Source of the DNA: Spirosoma linguale DSM 74
Lineage (GTDB): Bacteria > Bacteroidota > Bacteroidia > Cytophagales > Spirosomataceae
Assembly: GCA_000024525.1 (NCBI GenBank)
Contig: CP001769.1
Location: 7,721,001-7,785,000, forward strand
Length of the DNA: 64,000 nucleotides
Direction of reading: 5' to 3'
The notes under the pieces are model-generated. The model had not been told where the DNA came from and did not search any database. It saw only the letters and a program-made list of their open reading frames with translations. The stretch's first letter is position 1; the number at the start of each line of letters is the position of its first letter. A program made the translations under genes and the position numbers. This document shows positions 9,067 through 17,002 of this stretch, piece by piece.

Positions 9067-10089
9067 TTATTGCCTGGTTTGTGGTCCGTACACAAATACG
9101 CCAAATGTGCCGGGAGCCGGTGTTTTTCCGTCGGCCTGGTAGTCGGCACCGCTCAGGTATATACGATGCGTTGTACCCCGATGAACCATCGTTTTAAGAC
9201 CAGGCCTGGTCGTCAGCGTCTGAACGACTGAATAGGTATCCGGCGAATCCTGGTGGATGATTGTTACGTTGCCTTCGCCGTTCGAGGTCATTATCAGTTT
9301 CAGGTCTTTCTCGTAAACGACCGCATCGACCCCACCACCAATTGGCAGCGACTGGACAATTTTTCCAGTCGACGCATCCATAACCACGAGTGCCTGTGGC
9401 TTCCGGCAAACCGAAAACAACCGGTTCGAACCCGCATCGTAGGCCAGTCCGGTCGGTACACCACCAGCGGGTGCAACCGAGTATTTATTTTTGATCTTAA
9501 AGGTCTTTGCGTCGATTTCGAAAATCTCGTTGGTGTCTTCGTTGTTGTTGAAGAGGCTGCCTTTCTCGTTCGAGACGGCAAACTCAGGTGCGCCCCCCAT
9601 CTCCACCGAGCCGACTACTTTATCCGTCACGGCATTGATGACAACCGCATTGCCACTCCCGTTATTGAAGACAAAAACCTGTTTCGTGCTCTTATCGTAT
9701 AGTATGGCGTCGGGCTTCTTACCCGTTACCGGAATTGTTTGTAAGACGTTGAAGGTATTGTAATCGAAAACCGTAACGGTGTTGTCAGTCCCATTGGTGA
9801 TATAGCCTTTATTAAGGTCTTTAGCCAAACCAATACCGTGAACACCTTTGAGCCCGGTAATTTCACCGATCTGTTTATTGGTTTTAAGGTCGATGACGTG
9901 TACCCGGTCGAAGTGAGAGACAAAAAGCCGTTCCCGCTCACCATCCATTTTCAGGTAATCCCATTTTCCCTCACCCGTAGGCAGACTGATTTTCTGAATA
10001 AATGAATAAGTCGGCTGGGCATTAACTAACACGTTACCAGCGCCCAACAGACAGGCAGCCAGCGTAATCTTTTTAACAAAAGAGATCAT
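9067..10089 (-). CDS. Secreted YncE/YVTN-family beta-propeller protein
   Basis: 340 residues with a signal peptide (MISFVKKITLAACLLGAG... cleaved near VNA-QP). The rest consists of about seven propeller blades with recurring motifs such as RLFVSHFDRVHVIDLKTNKQ, GYITNGTDNTVTVFDYNTF, QVFVFNNGSGNAVVINA and RLFSVCRKPQALVVMDASTG, i.e. the YVTN/SMP-30-like repeat pattern. In E. coli the propeller YncE is encoded beside the TonB receptor YncD; here too it lies directly upstream of a receptor on the same strand (165-bp gap), so a periplasmic partner role is plausible. No active-site residues identified. Confidence 0.8.
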   Translation of the reverse strand: MISFVKKITLAACLLGAGNVLVNAQPTYSFIQKISLPTGEGKWDYLKMDGERERLFVSHFDRVHVIDLKTNKQIGEITGLKGVHGIGLAKDLNKGYITNGTDNTVTVFDYNTFNVLQTIPVTGKKPDAILYDKSTKQVFVFNNGSGNAVVINAVTDKVVGSVEMGGAPEFAVSNEKGSLFNNNEDTNEIFEIDAKTFKIKNKYSVAPAGGVPTGLAYDAGSNRLFSVCRKPQALVVMDASTGKIVQSLPIGGGVDAVVYEKDLKLIMTSNGEGNVTIIHQDSPDTYSVVQTLTTRPGLKTMVHRGTTHRIYLSGADYQADGKTPAPGTFGVFVYGPQTRQ

Positions 10090-10237
10090 AGTTTATTGTT
10101 GAAAAGACACTGTTCTGATCTTTTCAGCAACAAACTTATAGACTATTTCCAAGTTATATCAGCTACTATGTCTAAGTTAATTATTTGATAATAAGTAATT
10201 TACATTTAATTAACACTTGAATAGTATATAAGAAAAT

Positions 10238-10282
10238 GCATAACCAGTCAACAGCATTTACAAATGCGTTTAGCGGTTATGC
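10238..10282. repeat. Short hairpin after the second receptor's neighbour
   Basis: Arms GCATAACC (10238-10245) and GGTTATGC (10275-10282) enclose a smaller GCATT/AATGC stem. It lies in the 213-bp gap between the receptor at 10303-12789 (stop side) and the propeller gene (start side); it could terminate the receptor transcript although no U-tract is evident. Confidence 0.4.
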
Positions 10283-10302
10283 GTACGATATAGTGGGGAT
10301 GG

Positions 10303-12789
10303 CTAGTTACTAAAGTCCACGTCTGGACGATCCATTTTACGTTGGTTACGTTTGATGGTATCGCTACCTAATGGCAATTGTATTGACAGTTTATAAAACC
10401 GTACCTCCCGGCGGTTCATGGTCAGCTGGTAGGCACCAGGTTGATCGTAGATGCTGATAAACCGGCGGGAATTGAACATGTCATTGATCGTGAACGTAAC
10501 GCTGGCGCGGTTTTGCCAGAACCCTTTCCGAACCGCAAAATCGATGCCACGTACGGCCTGCCGGTAGCCCTGCAACGAAGGTGCTTTGCCATCATTGGTG
10601 CCCGTCAATTGCGCCGAGATAGCAGCCGGGAACCGATACGTCAGATTCAGCTTGGCATTGTAGGAAACCAACTGATTTTGCAGGTCGACCGATTGCAGAA
10701 TTACGTTGAACACGTTCAGGTTCGCCACCGCGCTCAGGTTCGGGCCAATGTTAAACTTTAATGTATTGTCAAATCCGTAGCGGATGTCGGCTTTGACGTT
10801 GATGAACGTTGTCACCAGCACCGACGAATCAGCGGCCGAAGGGCGCGTGAAGGGTTTGATGGTATGGTCTTCGTAGATGTAATAAGCCGTAGCCAGCCAG
10901 CTTACTGCGCCGAGCAACGGGCTATCCCAGCTTTTGTTGTAGTTGACCTCAGCCGTATTGACAAACTCCGGCCGCACGGCGGGGTTGCCGATGGTGATAT
11001 TTTGCCGGTCATTCGCCTGAATGCCAATGAACAAATGCCGGAAATTAGGTCTTCCTACCTTGCGGCTTAGACTAAGGCCAATTTCAGAGTTTTCGCTCAG
11101 CTTTTTCGAAAGAGCAAAGGAGGGGAAAAAAGACTGAAACAGATTCTGCCCACTGGCGGATGGGTAGTTATAGCCAAACGTCGTTGTGTCGAGCCGGGAG
11201 GTGCCGTGTAAACTCGACTGCTCTAACCGCAAACCCGCCTGCAAACTGATATTCCGGCGGAACTGGCGCGTATAAAGCACGTAAACGGCGTTGACCGCTT
11301 CGGCAATCCGGGCGTCCTGCGAATAGCTGGGTAGTAACTGATACGCCTGTGTATCGTTGTTCAGCTTATTGAAAAAATACTGCTGATCGCGGATGTAGGT
11401 GTAACTGCGCAATCCCATTTCCAGCTTGGCCGAATCGCCCAGCGGATGCGTGTAGTCGAGTTGGGCAATGACCTGATCACCGATGGTGCGACCCGTAATT
11501 TTATCCCGTTCGGGGAAACCCGGCTGAGATGTCGCCGTGCCCGTGCCCGACTCCGCATTCAAGGCCGTCGTGTACCAGTCGGCTGCGTTGGACAGATGGT
11601 TTCGGCTGTACGAGGTAACCAGGCTCAACTCCTGTCCTTTGCGGGCAAACTGGTGTTTCCAGTCGAATTCCAAACCGAGGTTGGTAAAGGTATTGTGTGG
11701 CACGGTGTTCCGATTGCCGGAGCTAATCACGCGCTGCGACAGGTCGCGGTACTCGTAGGGCTGGCTGCTCACCGTATTGAATTCGCCCCCAACGAGCGTT
11801 GCCGCCAGCGATAACGTATTGTGCTTATTGAGCGCATAGTCAGCTGCAATGCGCCCGCTCTGGAACGTATTGTTCAGACTGATGCTGGTGTTCTGATTGA
11901 AGTAGTTTATCGGACTCCCATCCGCGTTCCGGTTCGTCCGATAGACATAGCCCGTCACCGGATTTTTGGTCGCGTTGATGGAGTAAAAGCTGGTCAGGTT
12001 CCATTTGCCCCGGCGCCAGTCCAGATTGAGCGTACCATCGAAGCGGGAATTATTCCCGATACCCGCACTAACCAGTCCGTTATAACCGGGCAACCGGTTT
12101 TTCTTCAGCACCAGGTTAACAATGCCGCCCGAGGTAGATGCATCATAACGAGCCGATGGATTCGAGATCACCTCAACCGACTCAATCTGATTGGCCGGAA
12201 TCTGGGCCAACGTCAGCTGGGTCGGTTTACCGTTGACGTAAATGGTGGTTGCCATATTCCGCAGGCTTGGATTACCGCTTTCGTCGAGGGTAATGGAGGG
12301 GACGTTCTTCAGCACATTCTCGGCCGTTCCACCGATGGTGGTCAGGTTTTTGGCTACGTTAAAAGTGCGCTTCTCCATGGTCATGTCGATGCCGCTTTTC
12401 TCACCCGTCACCTGTACTTCCTTCAGTTGGCTGGCATCGGGTTTCAGGGCCAGCGTACCCAAATCGGTTTGTGCCTGCGCGATTCGAATCACCTGTTCCA
12501 ACTGCTGATAACCAACAAATGTAATCCGTGCGGTTAGTGTACCCGCCGGTAAATTGGCGATGGCAAAGGCACCCTTTTCATCGGTCTGGCTACCGGTCAA
12601 CAGACTGTCTTTTCCTTGTCTCTGCGTAAAAACGGCTACCGATGCAAACGGAAGCACTTGCCTGGTCGTGGCGTCTATTACCGTCCCCATCAGTCGGTTA
12701 CCATTGCCCGTCGCTACCTGTTGTGCAACGGCCGAACCAACCCAGAAAAGAATACTATGAACGAATAAAAGGCGGAGCACTGGCTTCAT
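10303..12789 (-). CDS. TonB-dependent receptor, outer-membrane beta-barrel family
   Basis: 828 residues. Signal peptide to about residue 22 (VGSAVAQQ); carboxypeptidase-regulatory-like domain about 30-115 (GTVIDATTRQVLPFASVAVF); plug about 125-230 (VLKNVPSITLDESGNPSLRN, SVEVISNPSARYDASTSGGI, NLVLKKNR); barrel with the OMP_b-brl_3 style ending (RREVRFYKLSIQLPLG). Many family members have no TonB box and unknown ligands. It is followed by its own 213-bp gap and is not obviously in the operon of the propeller. Upstream is the 55-bp inverted repeat in the divergent spacer towards the PfkB kinase. Confidence 0.9.
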   Translation of the reverse strand: MKPVLRLLFVHSILFWVGSAVAQQVATGNGNRLMGTVIDATTRQVLPFASVAVFTQRQGKDSLLTGSQTDEKGAFAIANLPAGTLTARITFVGYQQLEQVIRIAQAQTDLGTLALKPDASQLKEVQVTGEKSGIDMTMEKRTFNVAKNLTTIGGTAENVLKNVPSITLDESGNPSLRNMATTIYVNGKPTQLTLAQIPANQIESVEVISNPSARYDASTSGGIVNLVLKKNRLPGYNGLVSAGIGNNSRFDGTLNLDWRRGKWNLTSFYSINATKNPVTGYVYRTNRNADGSPINYFNQNTSISLNNTFQSGRIAADYALNKHNTLSLAATLVGGEFNTVSSQPYEYRDLSQRVISSGNRNTVPHNTFTNLGLEFDWKHQFARKGQELSLVTSYSRNHLSNAADWYTTALNAESGTGTATSQPGFPERDKITGRTIGDQVIAQLDYTHPLGDSAKLEMGLRSYTYIRDQQYFFNKLNNDTQAYQLLPSYSQDARIAEAVNAVYVLYTRQFRRNISLQAGLRLEQSSLHGTSRLDTTTFGYNYPSASGQNLFQSFFPSFALSKKLSENSEIGLSLSRKVGRPNFRHLFIGIQANDRQNITIGNPAVRPEFVNTAEVNYNKSWDSPLLGAVSWLATAYYIYEDHTIKPFTRPSAADSSVLVTTFINVKADIRYGFDNTLKFNIGPNLSAVANLNVFNVILQSVDLQNQLVSYNAKLNLTYRFPAAISAQLTGTNDGKAPSLQGYRQAVRGIDFAVRKGFWQNRASVTFTINDMFNSRRFISIYDQPGAYQLTMNRREVRFYKLSIQLPLGSDTIKRNQRKMDRPDVDFSN

Positions 12790-13299
12790 GATGCGGCAAA
12801 AGTGTTGGTCAATCTTGAAGTAATTCTGAAGATTCTACCGAATTACTCTAATTCTATAAATAGTATAATTTAAAGGTGGCTTGTTTATGCGGTCAATCGA
12901 TATTCAGCCAGTGTTGGACATAAATTAAGCATCGATTTCAGCCCATGTAATCTATTTTAACGTGAACAATGGCCGCATAGCGGACTAATGTTTGTAGACT
13001 AGGGTGGTCGTGCAGTCGACTGGCGTGCCATAGGTGCGCAACCCTTACCAATTGTTGCGTACCTATGGCACGCCAGTCGACTGCACGACCACCCTGGTCT
13101 ACAAACATCTCGTGCCTACGGCACTTAACCTCTTGACAACCAGAAACCTTTAACCATTATCCACGTTATTTTACTTGTTAACAGGCACTCCAATTAACAA
13201 ATAAGGTGAAACTTCTTCGTGTATGAACAAACTCACGATGTGAGTAGCCCACGCCTTAAAATCGACTTTATACCTGCAAGTTTAACTTCGAGTCTGTTC
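12790..13299. other. Divergent intergenic region, 510 bp
   Basis: Spacer between the receptor (minus) and the PfkB kinase (plus). It must hold promoters for both, but no consensus -7 box was clear. Its main feature is the 55-bp inverted repeat at 12988-13108, followed by a small GTGCC/GGCAC hairpin at 13112-13124. Confidence 0.6.
12988..13108. repeat. 55-bp inverted repeat between divergent genes
   Basis: Arms 12988-13042 and 13054-13108, two mismatches, 11-nt loop. Both neighbouring genes start from this spacer, so the hairpin cannot be the terminator of either one. The arm contains the self-palindrome CAGTCGACTG. Confidence 0.9.
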
Positions 13300-14313
13300 A
13301 TGACATCTTCCGAAATCAGTGCGCTCTTCCGGCGATTCTCAACCATCAGAGTCGGTGTGATTGGCGACTTTGCCCTCGATTTATATTTCACCCTGCAAAC
13401 CCAAACCGGCGAACAATCGCTGGAAACTGGCCGGGACGTGTTCTGGGGCAGCCAGCCCCGGGCTTCTCTGGGCGCTGCCGGCAACGTGGTCCAAAACTTG
13501 ATGGCGCTGGGCGTATCGACCTGCCATGTAGCGGGCTGCGTGGGCAACGACCTGTTTGGCCGGGAAATGCAGAATCTGTTTGGTGCGCTGGGTGTGCATA
13601 CTCAACAGCTGCACGTTCCTGATTCGGGCTGGGATACCTGCGTTTATACCAAACCCAACCTGAACGGGCAGGAAGCCAACCGAATTGATTTCGGGATTGC
13701 CAATACCCTGTCGGATACCTTATTCACGGATCTTATGGCCGGTTTGGAACGGTTATTGACCCAACTCGACGTGTTGATCATCAACCAGCAGTTTGCTAAC
13801 CCGTTGCTTAACAAACATCGGATTACGGCCCTTAACGAATTGATGGCCCGTTTTCCGAAGGTTCGGTTTCTGGCCGATATGCGCGATGTGGGGACGCTGG
13901 TTCGGGGGGCAACCCTCAAAGTGAACACCAAAGAACTCGCTGATTTTTTGGCCATTGATGCGCCGGACTCTGACGACCTCGACTGGTGCATCCGGCACGG
14001 AAACGCCTTTCGGGCGCAAAGCAAAGGCCCTCTGCTCATTACACGCGGACCAGCGGGTATTCTTTACCTGGATGATGATGAGCAGCAGCTTGTCGATGGC
14101 CTGACCCTTCCGGGCGAACTCGATACCGTTGGTGCGGGCGATACCGTTGTGGCTACCTGGGCTGCTTGCCTGGGGGCCGGAGCTACACCAGCCCAGGCGC
14201 TGCATATTGCCAATATGGCGGCTGCGGTAACCGTTCAGAAACTGCATCAGACGGGTACCGCCAGCCTGTCCGAAATTCTTGCCCTGCATGATACCTACCA
14301 TTCCAATGACTAA
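13300..14313 (+). CDS. PfkB-family carbohydrate kinase
   Basis: 337 residues from the ATG at 13300 (an in-frame ATG at 13219 would add 27 residues without family similarity). Ribokinase fold: N-terminal beta strand IRVGVIGDFALDLYF, substrate-side motif GAAGNVVQNLMALGVSTCHV, and PfkB signature near the C-terminus DTVGAGDTVVATWAACLGAG with the catalytic Asp at about 281. The arrangement resembles the RfaE/HldE kinase domain, which phosphorylates heptose-7-phosphate, but specificity cannot be fixed from sequence alone. Its stop overlaps the start of the AGE-family epimerase by 8 bp (ATGACTAA), implying translational coupling and a shared sugar pathway: epimerise or isomerise, then phosphorylate. 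Confidence 0.85.
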   Translation: MTSSEISALFRRFSTIRVGVIGDFALDLYFTLQTQTGEQSLETGRDVFWGSQPRASLGAAGNVVQNLMALGVSTCHVAGCVGNDLFGREMQNLFGALGVHTQQLHVPDSGWDTCVYTKPNLNGQEANRIDFGIANTLSDTLFTDLMAGLERLLTQLDVLIINQQFANPLLNKHRITALNELMARFPKVRFLADMRDVGTLVRGATLKVNTKELADFLAIDAPDSDDLDWCIRHGNAFRAQSKGPLLITRGPAGILYLDDDEQQLVDGLTLPGELDTVGAGDTVVATWAACLGAGATPAQALHIANMAAAVTVQKLHQTGTASLSEILALHDTYHSND

Positions 14314-15589
14314 CGAAACCTTACATCATTGCCGTCAGGAGTTACACCATCACCTGACCACCGAGTTGCTGCCCTTCTGGACGGCCCGCACCGCCGATCA
14401 TGTACACGGGGGCTTCATTACCCATTTCGACGAGCATGGCCACGACTCGGGCGAAGACGAAAAATCGCTCATTGCCCAGACCCGATCTATCTATACGTAT
14501 GCATCGGCCCACCGGGCGGGCTACGGATCGGGTGAGTTGGCCGACTTGGCGCGGCATGGCGTCGACTATTTGCTGAACCGCATGTGGGACCACGAACACG
14601 GCGGTTTTTACTGGATGACCAACCGCCAAGGCGAGGTAACGAACGACCAGAAAATTGTGTACGGCCAAAGTTTCGCCATCTATTGCCTGAGTGAGTATAC
14701 CCTCGCTACCGGCGACCAACGGGGCGTTGAGTATGCCCAGAAAGTCTTTGATTTACTCCAGAAATACGGAGCCGATACCTGCTATGGCGGGTACTTCGAA
14801 ATGTTTGACCGCGACTGGACCCTGAAAGGACCCGGTGCTGCCGGGGGGAACCGTAAGACCCTCGATGCTCACATGCACCTTATGGAGGCCTTTACTACTT
14901 TGTACGAATGTACGCGCCAGCCCATCCACCGCCGGAAGCTCCTGGAAGTGATCAGCCTGTTGGTTGGTAAAGTGATGCATCCCGTATATGGTACGGGCGT
15001 ACCGCAGTTCTGGGCCGATTGGCGGGTGGCCCCGCAGATAAAATTCGACGTGATTTGGGGATGGGACCGCTTTACGGAAGACGGTGCAAAAGAAGCCGCC
15101 GAAGATAACACCAGCTACGGCCATAATGCCGAGTTTGCCTGGTTGCTGCTCCATGCACTTTCGATACTGGAGATTCCGCACGAAACGTATTTTAGTCAGT
15201 TGCAGAAAGCGTTTTCCCACGCAGCCGACAACGGTGTCGACTGGGAATTTGGGGGCGTTTTTGTCGAGGGCTCGCACAGTGGGAAGGTCTACGACCGGGA
15301 AAAGGAGTTCTGGCAGCAGGCCGAAGTACTTATTGGTTTTCTGGATGCCTATCGAATCTTCGGGGAGGAAAAATACTGGCGGGCGTATGAGAACGTTCAC
15401 CGGTTTGTGATGGACAAAATGGTGAATCGTCCAGTAGGGGAGTGGTGGCCGCTCATGACGCGAAAAGGGGTGCCCATCTGGACACACATGAGCCATTCCT
15501 GGAAGATAAACTACCACACCGTCCGGTCGATGGTGCAGTCGATCCGGCGGTTGGATATGCTGTTGGAGAAGGACACCGTTCGTGACTGA
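14306..15589 (+). CDS. AGE-family epimerase/isomerase (cellobiose 2-epimerase type)
   Basis: 427 residues from ATG 14306. (alpha/alpha)6-barrel family of N-acylglucosamine 2-epimerase. Visible landmarks: QTRSIYTYASAHRAGYG, WDHEHGGFYWMTNRQGEVTN, KIVYGQSFAIYCLSEY, LDAHMHLMEAFTTLYE (with conserved His), EDNTSYGHNAEFAWLL (catalytic His region), KEFWQQAEVLIGFLDAY and the C-terminal HMSHSWKINYHTVRSM, which holds the second catalytic His. This ending is closer to cellobiose 2-epimerases and mannose isomerases than to renin-binding-protein types. Cytoplasmic, no signal peptide. Coupled to the upstream PfkB kinase by an 8-bp overlap; substrate probably mannose, glucose or a disaccharide (inference). 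Confidence 0.88.
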   Translation: MTNETLHHCRQELHHHLTTELLPFWTARTADHVHGGFITHFDEHGHDSGEDEKSLIAQTRSIYTYASAHRAGYGSGELADLARHGVDYLLNRMWDHEHGGFYWMTNRQGEVTNDQKIVYGQSFAIYCLSEYTLATGDQRGVEYAQKVFDLLQKYGADTCYGGYFEMFDRDWTLKGPGAAGGNRKTLDAHMHLMEAFTTLYECTRQPIHRRKLLEVISLLVGKVMHPVYGTGVPQFWADWRVAPQIKFDVIWGWDRFTEDGAKEAAEDNTSYGHNAEFAWLLLHALSILEIPHETYFSQLQKAFSHAADNGVDWEFGGVFVEGSHSGKVYDREKEFWQQAEVLIGFLDAYRIFGEEKYWRAYENVHRFVMDKMVNRPVGEWWPLMTRKGVPIWTHMSHSWKINYHTVRSMVQSIRRLDMLLEKDTVRD

Positions 15590-15715
15590 GTTGATCGGCA
15601 TAGTCCGTGACTATGTCGGTGCGTTATCCGGTCTCCGACCGGTGTGACAGGCTATTCATCAAACTCCGGTCGGAGACCGGATAACACCCGAACATAGTCA
15701 CAGACTATGCTCAAC
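15590..15715. repeat. Long imperfect inverted repeat directly after a stop codon
   Basis: Arms 15590-15642 and 15666-15715; the inner 21 bp (TTATCCGGTCTCCGACCGG part) match exactly and small indels occur further out. The left arm begins at the base after the epimerase TGA. Likely end of the kinase-epimerase transcript, though no U-tract follows. Confidence 0.8.
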
Positions 15716-15841
15716 GGGAGCTGTTGCCCCCCTTTTCGTTACTTTAGTAATATGACTTTTGAGTATGAGAAACGTATAAAATAATAGTTGTTTGTTAATA
15801 TTTTCTGACTAACTTGATGTGTCACTAAACACTTTCTGGTC

Positions 15842-16318
15842 ATGAAAACGTCACTTTTAGTAACCGCTTTGTTGCTGAGTACCGTTACGTGTGGGTTGGC
15901 CCAGGCCGACAACGATGCCATTAAACGTGTGTTGCGCAGTGAAACAGAAGGCTTTTTCAAGCGAGACAAAACCGAGTGGTCGAATGCATGGGCCCATACA
16001 CCCTACATTCATTTTGCGGCCAATTTGTACGGGGGCGATTTTATGCTGGTGAAAGGCTGGGATAACCTGGAAAAACAGTTTGCCAGTCAGTTTAAAAGTT
16101 CGAAAGTATCGGATAAGGTTACGGTGCAAAATTCAAACTACACCATTCACCAGAATGGCAACATGGCTTTTGTGGCTTATGACCAGACGCTCGTGGATAG
16201 TCACGGAAAAACGACCTCCAAAGAATCAAGAACGCTCGAAAAGATTAACGGTCAGTGGAAGATCATTAACGTCACGGCGCTGACGAACCTGAAAGGTTTC
16301 GGGTTGGCGCAGAAATAA
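15842..16318 (+). CDS. Secreted NTF2/SnoaL-like protein
   Basis: 158 residues. Signal peptide MKTSLLVTALLLSTVTCGLA, cleaved near AQA. The mature 135 residues fit the NTF2-like (DUF4440/SnoaL-type) cone fold: helix NDAIKRVLRSETEGFFKRD, then WAHTPYIHFAANLYGGDFML, VTVQNSNYTIHQNGNMAFVA and the terminal strand RTLEKINGQWKIINVTAL. Such domains bind small molecules or act as simple hydrolases/isomerases; no catalytic residues can be assigned. A TACTTTAG element upstream (about 15740) may be a promoter but is off consensus. It lies between two inverted-repeat regions, so probably monocistronic. Confidence 0.75.
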   Translation: MKTSLLVTALLLSTVTCGLAQADNDAIKRVLRSETEGFFKRDKTEWSNAWAHTPYIHFAANLYGGDFMLVKGWDNLEKQFASQFKSSKVSDKVTVQNSNYTIHQNGNMAFVAYDQTLVDSHGKTTSKESRTLEKINGQWKIINVTALTNLKGFGLAQK

Positions 16319-16474
16319 AAGTAGTGCCGACCGTCGATGCGTCGAACCGTCCCGGTCGGGCGAGTCAGCTGATCCCTGTTGAAACCTTAAAGCAGTCTTT
16401 TGGTAAGTTGATCGGCATATGCTGTGACTATGCCCAATGAGGAAACCATATCGATACTAGGGTTCGCATCGTGA

Positions 16475-16518
16475 TGTCGGGTTCTCAAACCCGACACCAG
16501 TAGGTTTCTCAAAACCTA
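16475..16518. repeat. Two adjacent hairpins with CTCA loops
   Basis: TGTCGGGTT/AACCCGACA (16475-16483, 16488-16496) and TAGGTTT/AAACCTA (16501-16507, 16512-16518), both with a CTCA loop and 4 bp apart. They precede the long 36-bp repeat in the same convergent spacer. Confidence 0.7.
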
Positions 16519-16593
16519 TTGATACCAGCGCCATAAAAATCAAAAAACCGACCATAGTGGTCGGTTTTTTGATTTTTATGGCGCTGGTATCAA
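16519..16593. terminator. Perfect 36-bp inverted repeat between convergent genes
   Basis: Arms 16519-16554 and 16558-16593 are exact reverse complements around a TAG loop and include A6/T6 tracts, so it can act as a bidirectional terminator for the NTF2-like gene (plus) and thioredoxin (minus, stop at 16597). The stem is far longer than needed for termination. Confidence 0.8.
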
Positions 16594-16596
16594 GAC

Positions 16597-16902
16597 TTAA
16601 CTGCTAAACTGCTTCACCAGACCTTCCAGCGTATGCAGCGGCTGAACGCCCGACTGTCGCCAGACGATCTTGCCGTCTTTAAACATAATCATGGTCGGGA
16701 TGCTCCGAATCTGGTATTGCTGGGCAGCCGCCTGGGCTTTGTCGACGTCGATCTTAACCACGCGTACTTTATCACCGGAGCGCTCCGTTAATTGCTTCAG
16801 AATAGGAGCCTGCTGTTTACAGGGTCCGCACCAGTCGGCATAAAAGTCGACCAGAACCGGCTTATCGCCGTTTATGAGGTCTTTAAATGATTGCTTGTTC
16901 AT
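16597..16902 (-). CDS. trxA: Thioredoxin
   Basis: 101 residues from ATG at 16902 (upstream in-frame ATG at 16923 adds only seven residues). Classic thioredoxin: LVDFYADWCGPCKQQAP with the redox pair Cys25/Cys28, followed by KIDVDKAQAAAQQYQIRSIP with the conserved cis-Pro, and MFKDGKIVWRQSG. No signal peptide, so cytoplasmic; reduces disulfides such as those of ribonucleotide reductase, using thioredoxin reductase. Follows ribBA on the same strand but separated by an inverted repeat (16943-17002), so independent transcription is likely. Confidence 0.95.
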   Translation of the reverse strand: MNKQSFKDLINGDKPVLVDFYADWCGPCKQQAPILKQLTERSGDKVRVVKIDVDKAQAAAQQYQIRSIPTMIMFKDGKIVWRQSGVQPLHTLEGLVKQFSS

Positions 16903-16942
16903 GTCGTTTTTGTTAGTTGGCAAGTGCCTTCGCTCAAATTGG

Positions 16943-17002
16943 TAAGTCAGTAAGTCGCTGACTGCACATGTTTTGCTAACGCGTCAGCCACTTATCGACT
17001 TA
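16943..17002. repeat. 20-bp inverted repeat overlapping the ribBA stop codon
   Basis: Arms 16943-16962 and 16983-17002, three mismatches. The right arm includes the ribBA TAA (17000-17002). Probably ends ribBA transcription ahead of thioredoxin. Confidence 0.7.

Noticed and set aside
11821..12537. Long plus-strand reading frame (238 codons)
   Set aside because: Antisense to the TonB receptor gene; no family features, explained by codon bias of the real gene.
14753..15601. Minus-strand reading frame of 282 codons
   Set aside because: Shadow of the AGE epimerase.
16341..16440. Recurrence of TTGATCGGCATA after the NTF2-like gene, as near 15591
   Set aside because: Short shared stretch (GTTGATCGGCATA at 15590 and about 16408) is noted but too short to call a repeat family from this window.
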